DNA of 64,000 bases from Stenotrophomonas sp. SAU14A_NAIMI4_5 (GCF_003086795.1 NZ_CP026003.1:3398579-3462578), one strand, 5' to 3'. Counted from the first letter of the stretch, positions 19,321 to 27,145 are shown. Notes: generated from the sequence alone by a model not told the origin. Program-made: numbers and translations.

Positions 19321-20184
19321 TCAAGGCTGGGCCGGCGGGTGCGCCGGGAACAGCGTGCGCAGCGCCTGCAGCGCCGCCGGGTGGTAGACCGTGCTGTGGG
19401 TTTCCTGCGGGAACGGCTGATAGCCGGCCAGCAGCGACGGCGACGCGCCCTGCAGCAGCGCGCTCAGTTGCTGCGCGGTCTGCGCCAGCTCCGGCTGCCC
19501 GCTGCTGGCCAGGAACACGCGCGGCTTGGCCTTGGCCACCGCCGGCAGCAGCTTGGGAGCCGCAGCCAGCAGCGCGCCCTTGTTCCACCACAGGCTCGGG
19601 TCCAGCGCGATATAGCTGTTGAACAGCGTCGGTTCCTGCAGCAGGGTTTCGACCACGAACAGGCCCGCCAGCGATTCGCCAATCAGCGCGCGCTCGTCGG
19701 TGGTCGGGTAGCGCTGGCGCACCTGCGGCATCAGTTCGTCACGCAGGAACGCGCGGTAGGCGGCCGAACCACCAATGCGCGGTGCGATCTTCTGGTCCTC
19801 CGGGTCGCCGCTGGGGCCGGTCATGTCGCGGCGGCGCTCGGTGTTCTCGATGCCCACCAACAGGAACGGACGCATGCTGTCGTTGCCGCTCAGCACCTGC
19901 ACCAGGCCGGCCACGTGCAGGAAATCCTCGCCGATGCCACCGTCGGGCATGTACAGCACCGGCAGCGGCGTCTTCGGGTCCAGGCCCCAGGGCTGCGGGC
20001 GGTACACGTTGATGCGGCGGGTTTCGCCCAATGCCTTCGATTCGATGGTGAAGGTCTCGCCGATCACCAGCGGGCTGGCGGGTGCAGCCTGCGTGTTCGG
20101 CGCCGGTTCGGCAGCCATCAGCGGTGTAGCGGAGACGGCGGACAACAACAGCGACAGCACGATCAAGCGCATGGAGCGACCCAT
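19321..20184 (-). CDS. Secreted alpha/beta-hydrolase, putative esterase
   Basis: An esterase-D-like hydrolase of 287 residues with a cleavable signal peptide (RLIVLSLLLSAVSATPLMAA). Motifs are LPVLYMPDGG, a nucleophile elbow IGESLAG (GxSxG), LDPSLWWNKG and a C-terminal ETHSTVYHPA holding the probable catalytic His. It is related to the next gene downstream (FNSYIALDPSLWWN against FSTYILSSPSLWFD), so the pair looks like an old tandem duplication. ATG 20184 or ATG 20172 can start it; both leave a complete signal peptide. Confidence 0.82.
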   Translation of the reverse strand: MGRSMRLIVLSLLLSAVSATPLMAAEPAPNTQAAPASPLVIGETFTIESKALGETRRINVYRPQPWGLDPKTPLPVLYMPDGGIGEDFLHVAGLVQVLSGNDSMRPFLLVGIENTERRRDMTGPSGDPEDQKIAPRIGGSAAYRAFLRDELMPQVRQRYPTTDERALIGESLAGLFVVETLLQEPTLFNSYIALDPSLWWNKGALLAAAPKLLPAVAKAKPRVFLASSGQPELAQTAQQLSALLQGASPSLLAGYQPFPQETHSTVYHPAALQALRTLFPAHPPAQP

Positions 20185-20310
20185 CCTGGGAAAGATGCCG
20201 AGCATAGCGCCATGTCGCGTGCGTTGGCGCTGCGTGATGCTTGAACTGCATCGGGGAATGACCGCGCGCACGGGTGCTACCCTGCATGGCCCCTTACAAG
20301 GAGTTGGTAC

Positions 20311-20412
20311 ATGGGCGCATTCAGCATCTGGCATTGGATCATCCTTCTGGCGGTTGTCCTGATCCCCGTCGGCATCGTGGCCGCGATCGTCGCGATTGCC
20401 CGCAAAAAGTAG
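20311..20412 (+). CDS. 33-residue TatA-like membrane peptide
   Basis: A short reading frame with an excellent ribosome site (AAGGAG at 20298-20303, eight bases before ATG 20311). The peptide begins MGAFSIWHWIILLAVV and ends IVAIARKK. The first 16 residues copy the start of bacterial TatA proteins (MG-FSIWHWLIVL type), but the conserved Phe-Gly hinge and amphipathic helix of TatA are absent. What remains is one membrane helix with a basic end. Its TAG stop is the TAG of a GTAG repeat. Function unknown; it may be a small membrane regulator or a truncated tatA relative. Confidence 0.7.
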   Translation: MGAFSIWHWIILLAVVLIPVGIVAAIVAIARKK

Positions 20413-20431
20413 ATCCACGCCATGCGTGGAT
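20409..20431 (+). repeat. GTAG palindromic repeat overlapping a stop codon
   Basis: A unit of the GTAGATCC...GGAT class, matching the one at 18313. Bases 2-4 of the unit (TAG) are the stop codon of the 33-residue gene. Two degenerate further copies of its palindrome follow at about 20455-20475 and 20500-20525. Confidence 0.8.
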
Positions 20432-20965
20432 GACCGACCGCGCGATGATTTATGTTGACCCATGCCATGCGCGCACGGTCTGACCGCGCAATGACGTCTG
20501 TTGACGCATGCCATGCGTGGACGGTCTGACGACGCGATGACTTCTGTAGAGCCGAGCCCACGCTCGGCTGCTCTTTGCGCGAGTGGGCGGCCCAAGCACA
20601 ACTCTCCTCGACCCTGTCGCATACGCACAGAAAATCAGGCCTCAAGCTCGCCCGCCCGGCCGCCATCCAAAGAAAAAGTGAAGCCAGCTTTACAAGCGTC
20701 GCCTCACAACAGATGGCTCACGCAGTGCAATTCACGACACTCCTCGCCGTGATCCACCAAACACTGCAGCAGATACGTCGCATGCTGTCGTTTGCGGCGT
20801 CACACCTGCCTGCGACACTCTCTCCGTGCGCCTGGACCTCGCAGGTCTTTCGGAAAACTCCGATTGAATTCCAGGCGCGGGCGTAACCAACATGCCGCGC
20901 CACCGACAACGGATGGCACCGGGCCTGCAAGCCCGTAGTGACATTCACGCTGTTGTTTACGCTCG
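20432..20965. other. Gene-free stretch with repeat debris
   Basis: No convincing gene. It holds the degraded palindromes described before it and a GTAG unit (20546-20570). A 300-base remainder has slightly lower GC, and its open frames on both strands lack recognisable motifs or ribosome sites. It could be remnant DNA. Confidence 0.5.
20546..20570 (+). repeat. GTAG palindromic repeat unit
   Basis: One unit of the GTAGAGCCGAG...CTCGGCTG class, a stem variant of the units at 16428 and 26269. Confidence 0.8.
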
Positions 20966-21119
20966 CCCGTCGGCACCGTTCTCGAATGGTGCCGACGGGT
21001 GATCCGTCGGCCTTTATGGCGGGCGGTGCGTGGGGGTCTTCGGGCCCGCCGGTTAATAGCGTGATGTCATCCGGACTTGCAGCCATGCACCGTCCGCCAC
21101 CCGCATCCGCGCGGTGGCG
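20966..21119 (+). promoter_or_regulatory. Structured leader with mutually exclusive hairpins
   Basis: Four hairpins lie in the 180 bases before the gene at 21148. P1 has a perfect 12-bp stem, 20966-20977 with 20988-20999 (CCCGTCGGCACC / GGTGCCGACGGG). P2 is an 8-bp stem, 20991-20998 with 21004-21011 (GCCGACGG / CCGTCGGC), followed by CTTTAT. P1 and P2 share bases 20991-20998, so only one can form. P3 pairs 21018-21024 with 21044-21050 (GGCGGGC / GCCCGCC), and P4 pairs 21095-21101 with 21113-21119 (CGCCACC / GGTGGCG). The switchable P1/P2 layout looks like attenuation. It resembles, from memory, leaders before DUF3077/DUF6124 genes in Pseudomonas. Confidence 0.5.
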
Positions 21120-21147
21120 TTACCGCCCTGGATCCGAGGAAATCGAG

Positions 21148-21510
21148 ATGAACCGACGTCCGCCCCATGCTCCCTACCCCACCAGCAACAGCGGCAACGA
21201 TGATGGCGACAACCCCACGCCCGACCTGAGCACGTTCTGGGGATGCCTCAAACGCATCCGCGACGGCGACGGTGCGGATGGCCTGCTCTGGCCGGAAACC
21301 ACCCTGCCGCCGGGCCGCGAACAGGCCATGGCCCGCGTAGAACGCGCAGCCGTTGGCATGCTCACCGTGGCGGAAATGCTGCACGCCGCCGAACGCTGCC
21401 GGTTGATGGCCACACCCGATCGGCATCTGGACGAAGGCGTGGTCGATGGCCTGTTCATGGCCTGCCGTGGGCTGGCCGAACTGGTATGCCGGGAAGTGCG
21501 GCCGGAGTAA
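21148..21510 (+). CDS. Small protein of unknown function behind a structured leader
   Basis: A 120-residue acidic cytosolic protein. The N-terminal 35 residues are Pro/Asn/Asp-rich and probably disordered; the rest is helical (REQAMARVERAAVGMLTVAE, VVDGLFMACRGLAELVCREV). GAGGA at 21136-21140 selects ATG 21148. The shape (disordered N-terminus, paired helices, structured leader) recalls the DUF3077/DUF6124 proteins of Pseudomonas, but I see no decisive sequence signature. Confidence 0.7.
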   Translation: MNRRPPHAPYPTSNSGNDDGDNPTPDLSTFWGCLKRIRDGDGADGLLWPETTLPPGREQAMARVERAAVGMLTVAEMLHAAERCRLMATPDRHLDEGVVDGLFMACRGLAELVCREVRPE

Positions 21511-21528
21511 CTGCATCGTCATCGAGTA

Positions 21529-21548
21529 CCGGCCCATCCCTGGGCCGG
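21529..21548 (+). terminator. Hairpin between two small genes
   Basis: A perfect 8-bp stem, CCGGCCCA / TGGGCCGG, with the loop TCCC, 18 bases after the previous stop. No T tract. It separates the two small genes or modulates read-through. Confidence 0.45.
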
Positions 21549-21587
21549 ACCGATGTAAAGTCACGTGGCACTTACAAGGAGGTTCGC

Positions 21588-21917
21588 ATGTTGAATGCAC
21601 TGATCATCGCAGCACTGGCCGCAGGCCCGGCCGCATCCGCGCCCTATGCCGATTGCCTGCTGGGCAACATCCAGCCCGGCCTGACGGATCGTACCCTGCA
21701 GCTGGTGCAGCAGGCCTGCGCCGCGAAACACCCCGACAGCTTCGTTGCCGCAATGGAAATGGAGCGCCAGTTCGGCAACCAGCGGCGGGCACAGATCGAT
21801 GCGGAGCGTGCTGCAGCAGAGCGTTCTGCCAATGCTGCCGCGAATGCAGCGGCGATTGCCGCGCAGGCCGCAGCAGATCGTGAGGCGGAACGAGCCAAGG
21901 GTGCCGACGCGAAGTAG
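21588..21917 (+). CDS. Small exported Ala-rich coiled-coil protein
   Basis: A 109-residue protein with a signal-like N-terminus (MLNALIIAALAAGPAASA), two Cys in the middle (YADCLLG, QQACAAK) and a C-terminal helix of Ala, Glu, Arg and Gln that should form a coiled coil. AAGGAGG at 21576-21582 gives a strong start. Probably periplasmic. It resembles short Xanthomonadaceae hypothetical proteins; no function is assigned. Confidence 0.75.
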   Translation: MLNALIIAALAAGPAASAPYADCLLGNIQPGLTDRTLQLVQQACAAKHPDSFVAAMEMERQFGNQRRAQIDAERAAAERSANAAANAAAIAAQAAADREAERAKGADAK

Positions 21918-22055
21918 GCCACGTTACCTCGGTGATCAATCGGGCCGGAGTGGTCCGCGCCATGGTGGCCATGCGGACATCACGGCGGGAGCTGATCTGA
22001 TTGTGAGCGGCGTTGCGCAGCGGATTGCCGCGCAACGCTGAAGCCTGGCGCGGGC

Positions 22056-22541
22056 TCAGCCCGCCGAGCAGGCGACGTCCATCACCGCGGCATTCAATGT
22101 GGCCGCATGCACCGGCACAGGATCGAGCGGCTTGGGCTCGCCGCCGAGATACTCGTTGTCTGCGCTGAGTTCAATACTCGAGAGATGGGCCACGGTGTGC
22201 TTCTTGCAGTCATAGCGCGATCGCACATCCATATATCGGGTCCGGGGATGAACCTTGAGATCGTCGGGAACGGTATCAAGCACCTGACGGATCGACAGCG
22301 TGACGGTGTCACCTTCACGACGCAGCTTCTGCTGCCTGTCGATATAGGTCTTGGATGACGCACTGCTGCCCAGGTAGTACCAGCGTTCTGGCGACTTGAC
22401 CCCGTCTGCTCGTGCTGATGCCAGCGTGCCTGCATTCCCCTGCGTCGCCCCCGCTTTTTCGGCCGCCTGGACCGAAGTACTGCCCAGAGCCACAGTGGCG
22501 AGAAGAATGGCGCCAACGCGCTTCAATTCAACAAACGTCAT
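22056..22541 (-). CDS. Secreted protein resembling surface-adhesin protein E
   Basis: A 161-residue protein with a signal peptide (AILLATVALGSTSVQAA). The mature part has the order WYYLGSSASSKTYIDRQQ, then DTVTLSIRQVLD, then RSRYDCKKHTVAHLSSIELS. This is the pattern of the small Adhesin_E-like domain: an aromatic start, then YxD, then a beta strand, then YDC followed by a second strand. A late Cys (DVACSAG) could pair with the YDC Cys. A role in adhesion is only suggested by the family name. AGGAG about ten bases before ATG 22541 supports the start. Confidence 0.7.
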   Translation of the reverse strand: MTFVELKRVGAILLATVALGSTSVQAAEKAGATQGNAGTLASARADGVKSPERWYYLGSSASSKTYIDRQQKLRREGDTVTLSIRQVLDTVPDDLKVHPRTRYMDVRSRYDCKKHTVAHLSSIELSADNEYLGGEPKPLDPVPVHAATLNAAVMDVACSAG

Positions 22542-22708
22542 GTAATTACTGCTCCTTGCTACGACATGGGGGGAGAGAGTATGCCGTTCGACCGAGCCTC
22601 GATTTCCACTCTTGCCTGAATAGGTTGCCCTTCAACTTCGCAGCGAGGCTTGATCACGCTGCGCAAAGGCAGGACAGCGCCCGCATTGCATCTGGGCTAC
22701 GCTCTGCC

Positions 22709-23545
22709 TCAGTGCTGGTCCAGGGAGAACGTGCGGAGCTGCCGCTCGGCCGTCTTGATGTCCTTCGGGTTCGCGCCCGAACGCGCCGGTTGCGGGCCGG
22801 CGAGCAGGGCGCCGCCGTCGGACACTTCATAGATCAGAAACGGCAGCGCGCTGAACGCCGCCTCCGGTTGCTTGCGCGCCTCGGCCGTCCACTGCTCGTA
22901 AAGATTCTTCGACAGCGCGAGCAGGTAACGCTTGCCGGGAACGAGAGCGACTTCGGACGACACCTCCATCAGCAGGCCGTCCGGCATGAGCCCGGATTTG
23001 CGCGCGAGGTACACCGTGTCTCCCGGCGTGCGCGAACCCTTCAACGAGTCGACGACGGTCAGCGGAATCGCCGACAGGAAACCGTCCAAACGGGTTCGCC
23101 CTTGCACGGCCGGCCCGGCGGTGGCGATCACGACCGTGTCGGCCATCGCCATTTGCTCGCCGGGCGAGGCCGTGCCCGAGAAAAATTTGCGCACGAGCTC
23201 GAACAGATCCACATCGCGTTTGCGATAGGCCGATACATCAGCGGCCGTGAAGCCCAGCGCCGCCAGATCGATCGCGGCCTCGCGCGTCGCGGCCTGCCGC
23301 TGCTCGACACTCAAGTCGATGACGTGGCCGGTGGCGTCGCGCAATGGCGCCGGCGGTCGCGCGTCGCCCGTCGCGACCAAGGCCTCGTACGCACCTTGGC
23401 GATCGCGCCGGGACAGGGCTTGTATGCGTTTTTGCTGGTGCGACTGCGCTTGCGCAAGTTCGTTAGCCGGCGCGGCCGAGACGGCGGCCGGGAGCGAGAC
23501 GGCGGCGCCGCTCAACAGCGCCAGGAAAACCAAAGTTCGTTGCAT
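22709..23545 (-). CDS. Secreted protein of unknown function
   Basis: A 278-residue protein with a signal peptide (LVFLALLSGAAVSLPAAVSAA). The mature protein has an N-terminal helical part rich in Gln and Arg and a beta-rich C-terminal half (TVVIATAGPAVQ, PLTVVDSLKGSRTPGDTVYLARKSG, VALVPGKRYLLALSK). That half resembles small domains in which proteins report surface or protease-sensitive loops, but no family is certain. AAGGAG before ATG 23545 sets the start. The codon choice (more TCG, GTC and CGC mixtures) looks somewhat unlike the core genes nearby, so transfer is possible. Confidence 0.7.
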   Translation of the reverse strand: MQRTLVFLALLSGAAVSLPAAVSAAPANELAQAQSHQQKRIQALSRRDRQGAYEALVATGDARPPAPLRDATGHVIDLSVEQRQAATREAAIDLAALGFTAADVSAYRKRDVDLFELVRKFFSGTASPGEQMAMADTVVIATAGPAVQGRTRLDGFLSAIPLTVVDSLKGSRTPGDTVYLARKSGLMPDGLLMEVSSEVALVPGKRYLLALSKNLYEQWTAEARKQPEAAFSALPFLIYEVSDGGALLAGPQPARSGANPKDIKTAERQLRTFSLDQH

Positions 23546-24190
23546 ATCACTTTCTCCTTGCGAGGTGTTCGTCCGTACCGTGGACTGGGGTCGCTGTACT
23601 GAACCGGCGGCCGGACCGCGTCGGCGGTCATTCGTTCGAAGCGAGGCACCGTGCATGAAGGGCGTGGGCGTTCGACCGTGCCTCCGGCGAATATAGCCCG
23701 GGACGTTCTCACCCGTGTCGGAGTTTTCCTAGGCGGCAGATCGACCCATCGATGCTGCTGCAGGGGGATGTTTGAGCACCAGCGACACGAGCATGAAGGC
23801 AGGGGAGCCGGTGGTCAGCGACACATTAAACCGCACAGACCAGTACCCCCGCGGGTGGGTTGTCGATGACCTTCACCTTCGCCGGTGAGGCGCATCTGCA
23901 GACCGCACGCGATGCGTGGCGTGCGCACGCATACGCCACGATCGATGCGCCCGTGACGCTGGCAGCAACTGCGAGCCAGAGGTTGACGGCCTAGATTGGC
24001 CAGGCGCTGTTCAATGATCCGGCGATGGACCTAATGCAGATCGCCAACCGAGTTGGGGGCCGCGCGGAGGGCGCTCGGCGTGCCGCTGCTCACATCTATC
24101 GGCAGCAGTTGGAGCTTTCTCGTTTCCAGAGACAGCAGCCAACCACACTACGGCCTGGCCGCAGTGGCAATCAGCAAAGCAGAGGTACAC
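23546..24190. other. Decayed accessory DNA upstream of tRNA-Lys
   Basis: No intact gene. A plus-strand frame beginning at ATG 23866 (MTFTFAGEAHLQTARDAW) ends at TAG 23992. It then continues in the same frame as IGQALFNDPAMDLMQIANRV, suggesting one gene broken by a stop. I do not recognise the product. Base composition is less GC-biased than the flanking core. Together with the broken alpA it looks like the remains of an integrated element. Confidence 0.45.
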
Positions 24191-24418
24191 ATGACCAGCA
24201 CCGTCGACAGCGACAACGCCACCACGACCGACGACGCGCTGATCGCCCTGCGCAAGGTCGAAGAGGACTGCGGTTTCTCCAAGGCCAGCATCTACCGGAT
24301 GATGGCGCGCGGCGAATTCCCGAAGCCTGCCAAACGCGCCGGCCGCAGCGTGCGCTGGTTGTAGTCCGAAGTGCAGCAGTGGGTGCGAAACGAATGGCGC
24401 CCGCAGGCACCGGCCTGA
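24191..24418 (+). pseudogene. AlpA-family phage regulator with an in-frame amber stop
   Basis: The first 57 codons give an AlpA-type (MerR-like winged helix) regulator: LIALRKVEEDCGFSKASIYR, MMARGEFPKPAKRAGRSVRW. In intact family members, RW-S/R is followed by EVQxWV. Here TAG at 24362-24364 interrupts, and the same frame resumes as SEVQQWVRNEWRPQAPA up to TGA 24416. One base change therefore removes the last 17 residues. AlpA proteins switch on excision of prophages and islands, often beside tRNA sites. The 57-residue product may still fold. Confidence 0.75.
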
Positions 24419-24463
24419 TCAAGCACCCGGAATGTAGGCACCATCCAGGCACCAAACGAAAAA

Positions 24464-24487
24464 GGCACCGCAGAGCGGTGCCTTTTT
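24464..24487. terminator. Bidirectional terminator beside tRNA-Lys
   Basis: A stem GGCACCG / CGGTGCC with a 5-base loop, flanked by five A on the left and five T on the right. It is therefore a factor-independent terminator in both directions. It lies 25 bases past the tRNA 3' end and probably ends that transcript. Confidence 0.85.
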
Positions 24488-24511
24488 GACGACCTAAGTC
24501 GTTGAATGCAT

Positions 24512-24587
24512 TGGTGGGCCGTGATGGATTCGAACCATCGACCAAAAGATTAAAAGTCTTCTGCTCTACCGACTGAGCTAACGGCCC
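24512..24587 (-). tRNA. tRNA-Lys (anticodon TTT)
   Basis: Read on the minus strand: GGGCCGT acceptor, D-arm with GCTCAGTCGGTAGAGC, anticodon loop CTTTTAA with TTT, T-arm GGTTCGAATCC, and encoded 3' CCA; 76 nucleotides. The 3' end points toward the decayed mobile DNA with alpA, the usual geometry of integration at a tRNA 3' end. Confidence 0.97.
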
Positions 24588-24656
24588 ATGCATGCCCTGC
24601 CTCTCGACGGGGTCGGCATTTTAACCTACTTTGATGGCTGGGTGGGAGGGCAGAAG

Positions 24657-24764
24657 TGTGCGAACCAACGGTTCGCACCCACCAGGGGAGCAGTTCGCAC
24701 CCACCAAGAGCGGGTTCGCACCCACCGGGGGCTGGTTCGAATGCCGGCCAGCGGCCGGCACTAC
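24657..24764. repeat. Mixed palindromic repeat cluster after queC
   Basis: A GTGCGAACC / GGTTCGCAC palindrome (24657-24683) is followed by two half-copies of its right arm with CCCACC (near 24691 and 24714) and an inverted GTAG unit (24742-24764, GCCGGCC class). It directly adjoins the queC stop, so it may serve as the queC transcript end. Confidence 0.8.
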
Positions 24765-24766
24765 CA

Positions 24767-25432
24767 TTACGCGTACAGCGTCGGGTCGGCTACGCCGGCA
24801 TCGGCGAAGCCCTGCGCGCGCAGGCGGCAGGCATCGCAGTGGCCGCAGGCGGCGCCGTTGGCGTCGGCGTTGTAGCAGGACACGGTCAGGCCGAAATCCA
24901 CGCCCAGGCGCACGCCTTCGCTGACGATCTGCGCCTTGCTGAGGAACTGCAGCGGTGCGTGCACGGTGATGCCCGCCCCTTCCACGCCCGACTTGGTGGC
25001 CAGGTTGGCCAGCGCCTGGAAGGCGGCGATGAACTCGGGGCGGCAATCCGGGTAGCCCGAATAGTCCACGGCGTTGACGCCGCAGAAGATGTCGTTGGCG
25101 CCGAGCACTTCGGCCCAGCCCAGGGCCAGCGACAGCATGATGGTGTTGCGCGCCGGCACGTAGGTGACCGGGATGCCCTCGCCGCCCGCTTCGGGCACGT
25201 CGATGTCATCGGTCAGGGCCGAGCCGCCGATGCTGCGCAGGTCCACGTCCACGGTCTTGTGGGCGATCACGCCCTGGGCCTTGGCCACGCGAACGGCGGC
25301 GTCCAGCTCGGAGGTGTGGCGCTGGCCATAGCGCACGCTCAGGGCATGCACGGCGAAGCCCTGTTCCTGGGCCATGGCGATGACGGCGGCTGAATCCATG
25401 CCGCCGGAGAGAAGCACGACTGCCTTCTTCAT
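24767..25432 (-). CDS. queC: 7-cyano-7-deazaguanine synthase QueC
   Basis: Converts 7-carboxy-7-deazaguanine to preQ0 with ATP and ammonia, for queuosine in tRNA. The 221 residues match the family. The PP-loop SGGMDS lies at 9-14, and the C-terminal zinc cluster has Cys in [20 protein letters not shown] 25432 places the PP-loop at the proper distance; 12 upstream codons are open but not part of the family. It lies 78 bases downstream of queE on the same strand. Confidence 0.95.
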   Translation of the reverse strand: MKKAVVLLSGGMDSAAVIAMAQEQGFAVHALSVRYGQRHTSELDAAVRVAKAQGVIAHKTVDVDLRSIGGSALTDDIDVPEAGGEGIPVTYVPARNTIMLSLALGWAEVLGANDIFCGVNAVDYSGYPDCRPEFIAAFQALANLATKSGVEGAGITVHAPLQFLSKAQIVSEGVRLGVDFGLTVSCYNADANGAACGHCDACRLRAQGFADAGVADPTLYA

Positions 25433-25510
25433 GGGTAAAACATCCGGTTGGGAGGGGAAAGCCAGCACGCTGTCCCGCGCCGGAACTACATCAGGGCACC
25501 ACGCCCGGGC

Positions 25511-26212
25511 TCATCGGCCCGGCTCGTCGTTCCACAGAATCTTGTGCAGCTGCATCTGGAAGCGCACCGGCAGCCGGTCTTCGACGATCCAGTCGGCCAG
25601 CTGGCGCGCGGTGATCTCGCCCTTGCTGGGCGAGAAGAACACGGTGCAGCGCTTCACCAGGTCGTGCTCGGCGAGCATGCCCTTGGCCCAGTCGTAATCT
25701 TCGCGGCTGCAGATGACGAACTTGATCTGGTCGCGCGCGGTCAGCAGCGGCAGGTTTTCCAGACGGTTGCGCGCGGCCTCGGCCGAGCCCGGGGTCTTGA
25801 TGTCCACGACGCGCGACACGCGCGGGTCGACCGCGCTGACGTCCAGCGCGCCGGAGGTTTCCAGCGAGACGTCCATGCCGGCGTCGCAGAGCTTCTGCAG
25901 CAGCACCAGGCAGCGCTTCTGCGCCAGCGGCTCGCCGCCGGTCACGCAGACATGGCGCACGCCCTGGGCCAGCACCTCGGCCACGATGTCGTCGATATCC
26001 CACCAGGTGCCGCCGTGGAAGGCGTAGGCCGTGTCGCAGTAGTTGCAGCGCAGCGGGCAGCCGGTCAGGCGCACGAACACGGTCGGCCAGCCGGCGGTAT
26101 CGGCTTCGCCCTGCAGCGAGGTGAAGATCTCGGTGATCTTCAGCCGGGGCAGCGGCGACTGCACGATTTCGCTGGGGGTAGCGACGGCGGCGGACGGGGA
26201 AACGGCGGTCAT
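25511..26212 (-). CDS. queE: 7-carboxy-7-deazaguanine synthase QueE
   Basis: Radical SAM enzyme that turns 6-carboxytetrahydropterin into 7-carboxy-7-deazaguanine, the substrate of QueC. The 233-residue protein has the substrate-site EIFTSLQGEADTAGWPTVFVR and the cluster motif CPLRCNYCDTAY (CX3CX2C), then VTGGEPLAQ for SAM binding. A second in-frame ATG three codons upstream is possible. It forms a queuosine pair with queC and follows the Tol-Pal operon after a GTAG repeat. Confidence 0.94.
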   Translation of the reverse strand: MTAVSPSAAVATPSEIVQSPLPRLKITEIFTSLQGEADTAGWPTVFVRLTGCPLRCNYCDTAYAFHGGTWWDIDDIVAEVLAQGVRHVCVTGGEPLAQKRCLVLLQKLCDAGMDVSLETSGALDVSAVDPRVSRVVDIKTPGSAEAARNRLENLPLLTARDQIKFVICSREDYDWAKGMLAEHDLVKRCTVFFSPSKGEITARQLADWIVEDRLPVRFQMQLHKILWNDEPGR

Positions 26213-26268
26213 GGCGGGCAATTCTTCATGGGGCGGGCGGCCGGATCAGCAGGCGCCGGAAACGAAAG

Positions 26269-26293
26269 CAGCCGAGCATGGGCTCGGCTCTAC
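26269..26293 (-). repeat. GTAG palindromic repeat unit, inverted
   Basis: One unit of the GTAGAGCCGAG...CTCGGCTG class on the minus strand, between cpoB and queE. It separates the Tol-Pal operon from the queuosine pair. Confidence 0.8.
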
Positions 26294-26323
26294 AGGTTAC
26301 GTATTGTACGCCGGGTCAGCGAA

Positions 26324-27142
26324 TCAGCGGATCTGCTTGCCCAGGCGGATCGACTGCAGGCGGTCCTGCGCGGTGCGCGCGGCGTCCGAGCCCGGGTACT
26401 GCGCCACGACGGTTTCCAGGGTCTGCTGGGCCTGGTCGACCTTGCCTTCGCCATACAGCGAGAGGCCAACCTTGAGCAGGCCGCCGGAGGCCTTGTCGTG
26501 GGTGGGATAACGCGAGATCAGTTCGCGGAACTGGGTCTCGGCCATCGGGAAATTGCGGGTGGCGTAGTAGCTCTCACCCAGCCAGTACAGCGCATTGGGG
26601 GTGTAGACGCCGTTGGGGTACAGCTCCAGGAAGCTCAGGAACAGCTGTGCCGAATCGTCGTACTTGCCAGCCTTGAGGGCATCGAAGGCGACGTTGTACG
26701 AGGTGCGCTCATCACCGGTCGCCGCGAGGCTGCCCGGGTCGCCATGCACCGAAGGCGGCCGCTCGGAAGTGGCCGCTGCAGTGGGCTGCGCCGGGGCCGC
26801 AGGGGCCGTCGACGAGGTGGCCGGAACAGGCGGCAGGGCCGGCGCTGCATTGCCCCCTTCCAACCGGTTCAGGCGGCTGTCCAGATCCAGGTACTGGTCC
26901 TGGGCGGACTGCTTGAGCTGGGCGTTTTCGTGCTGGATCTGCTCGAGGGTCGACTGCAGGCTGGTGACCTGCTGCCGCAGCTGATTGATCTGGTTCAACA
27001 GGTCCTGGTTGGCACTGTTGTTGTACATCTGCTGCTCGAGGGAACCGACACGGTCGGCCAGGCTCTGCCGCTGTGCATGCGCCGGTGCGGCAGCCACGAG
27101 GGCTGCCGCAACGACCAGCATCAGTTTGATGCCAATGCGCAT
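26324..27142 (-). CDS. cpoB: Cell-division coordinator CpoB (YbgF)
   Basis: A periplasmic 272-residue protein that links Tol-Pal constriction to peptidoglycan synthesis in E. coli. A signal peptide (VVAAALVAAAPAHAQ) is followed by an N-terminal coiled coil at about 28-90 (LADRVGSLEQQMYNN ... LQSTLEQIQ) for trimerisation. A Pro/Ala/Thr linker comes next, then TPR repeats at about 150-270 (YNVAFDALKAGKYDDSAQLF and similar). It is the last gene of the Tol-Pal operon, three bases after pal. Confidence 0.93.
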   Translation of the reverse strand: MRIGIKLMLVVAAALVAAAPAHAQRQSLADRVGSLEQQMYNNSANQDLLNQINQLRQQVTSLQSTLEQIQHENAQLKQSAQDQYLDLDSRLNRLEGGNAAPALPPVPATSSTAPAAPAQPTAAATSERPPSVHGDPGSLAATGDERTSYNVAFDALKAGKYDDSAQLFLSFLELYPNGVYTPNALYWLGESYYATRNFPMAETQFRELISRYPTHDKASGGLLKVGLSLYGEGKVDQAQQTLETVVAQYPGSDAARTAQDRLQSIRLGKQIR

Positions 27143-27145
27143 GGA

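Noticed and set aside
20575..20886. 103-codon frame before the structured leader
   Set aside because: No ribosome site, no motif, ends in leader-like sequence and is not supported by codon pattern.
24025..24489. 154-codon plus-strand frame overlapping alpA
   Set aside because: The alpA frame has recognisable regulator sequence, while this one crosses the terminator and has no motif past its first residues.
22550..24511. Second attachment site matching the tRNA-Lys 3' end
   Set aside because: No repeat of the T-arm sequence was found between 22.5 and 24.5 kb; the other end may be lost.
24600..24770. Possible CRISPR-like array of repeated GTTCGCACCCACC units
   Set aside because: Only three irregular units with no constant spacers. 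They are half-copies of a palindromic repeat found elsewhere in the window.
24767..26212. preQ1 riboswitch for the queuosine genes
   Set aside because: The space upstream of queE holds only a GTAG repeat, with no preQ1-type pseudoknot; such switches are rare in this group.
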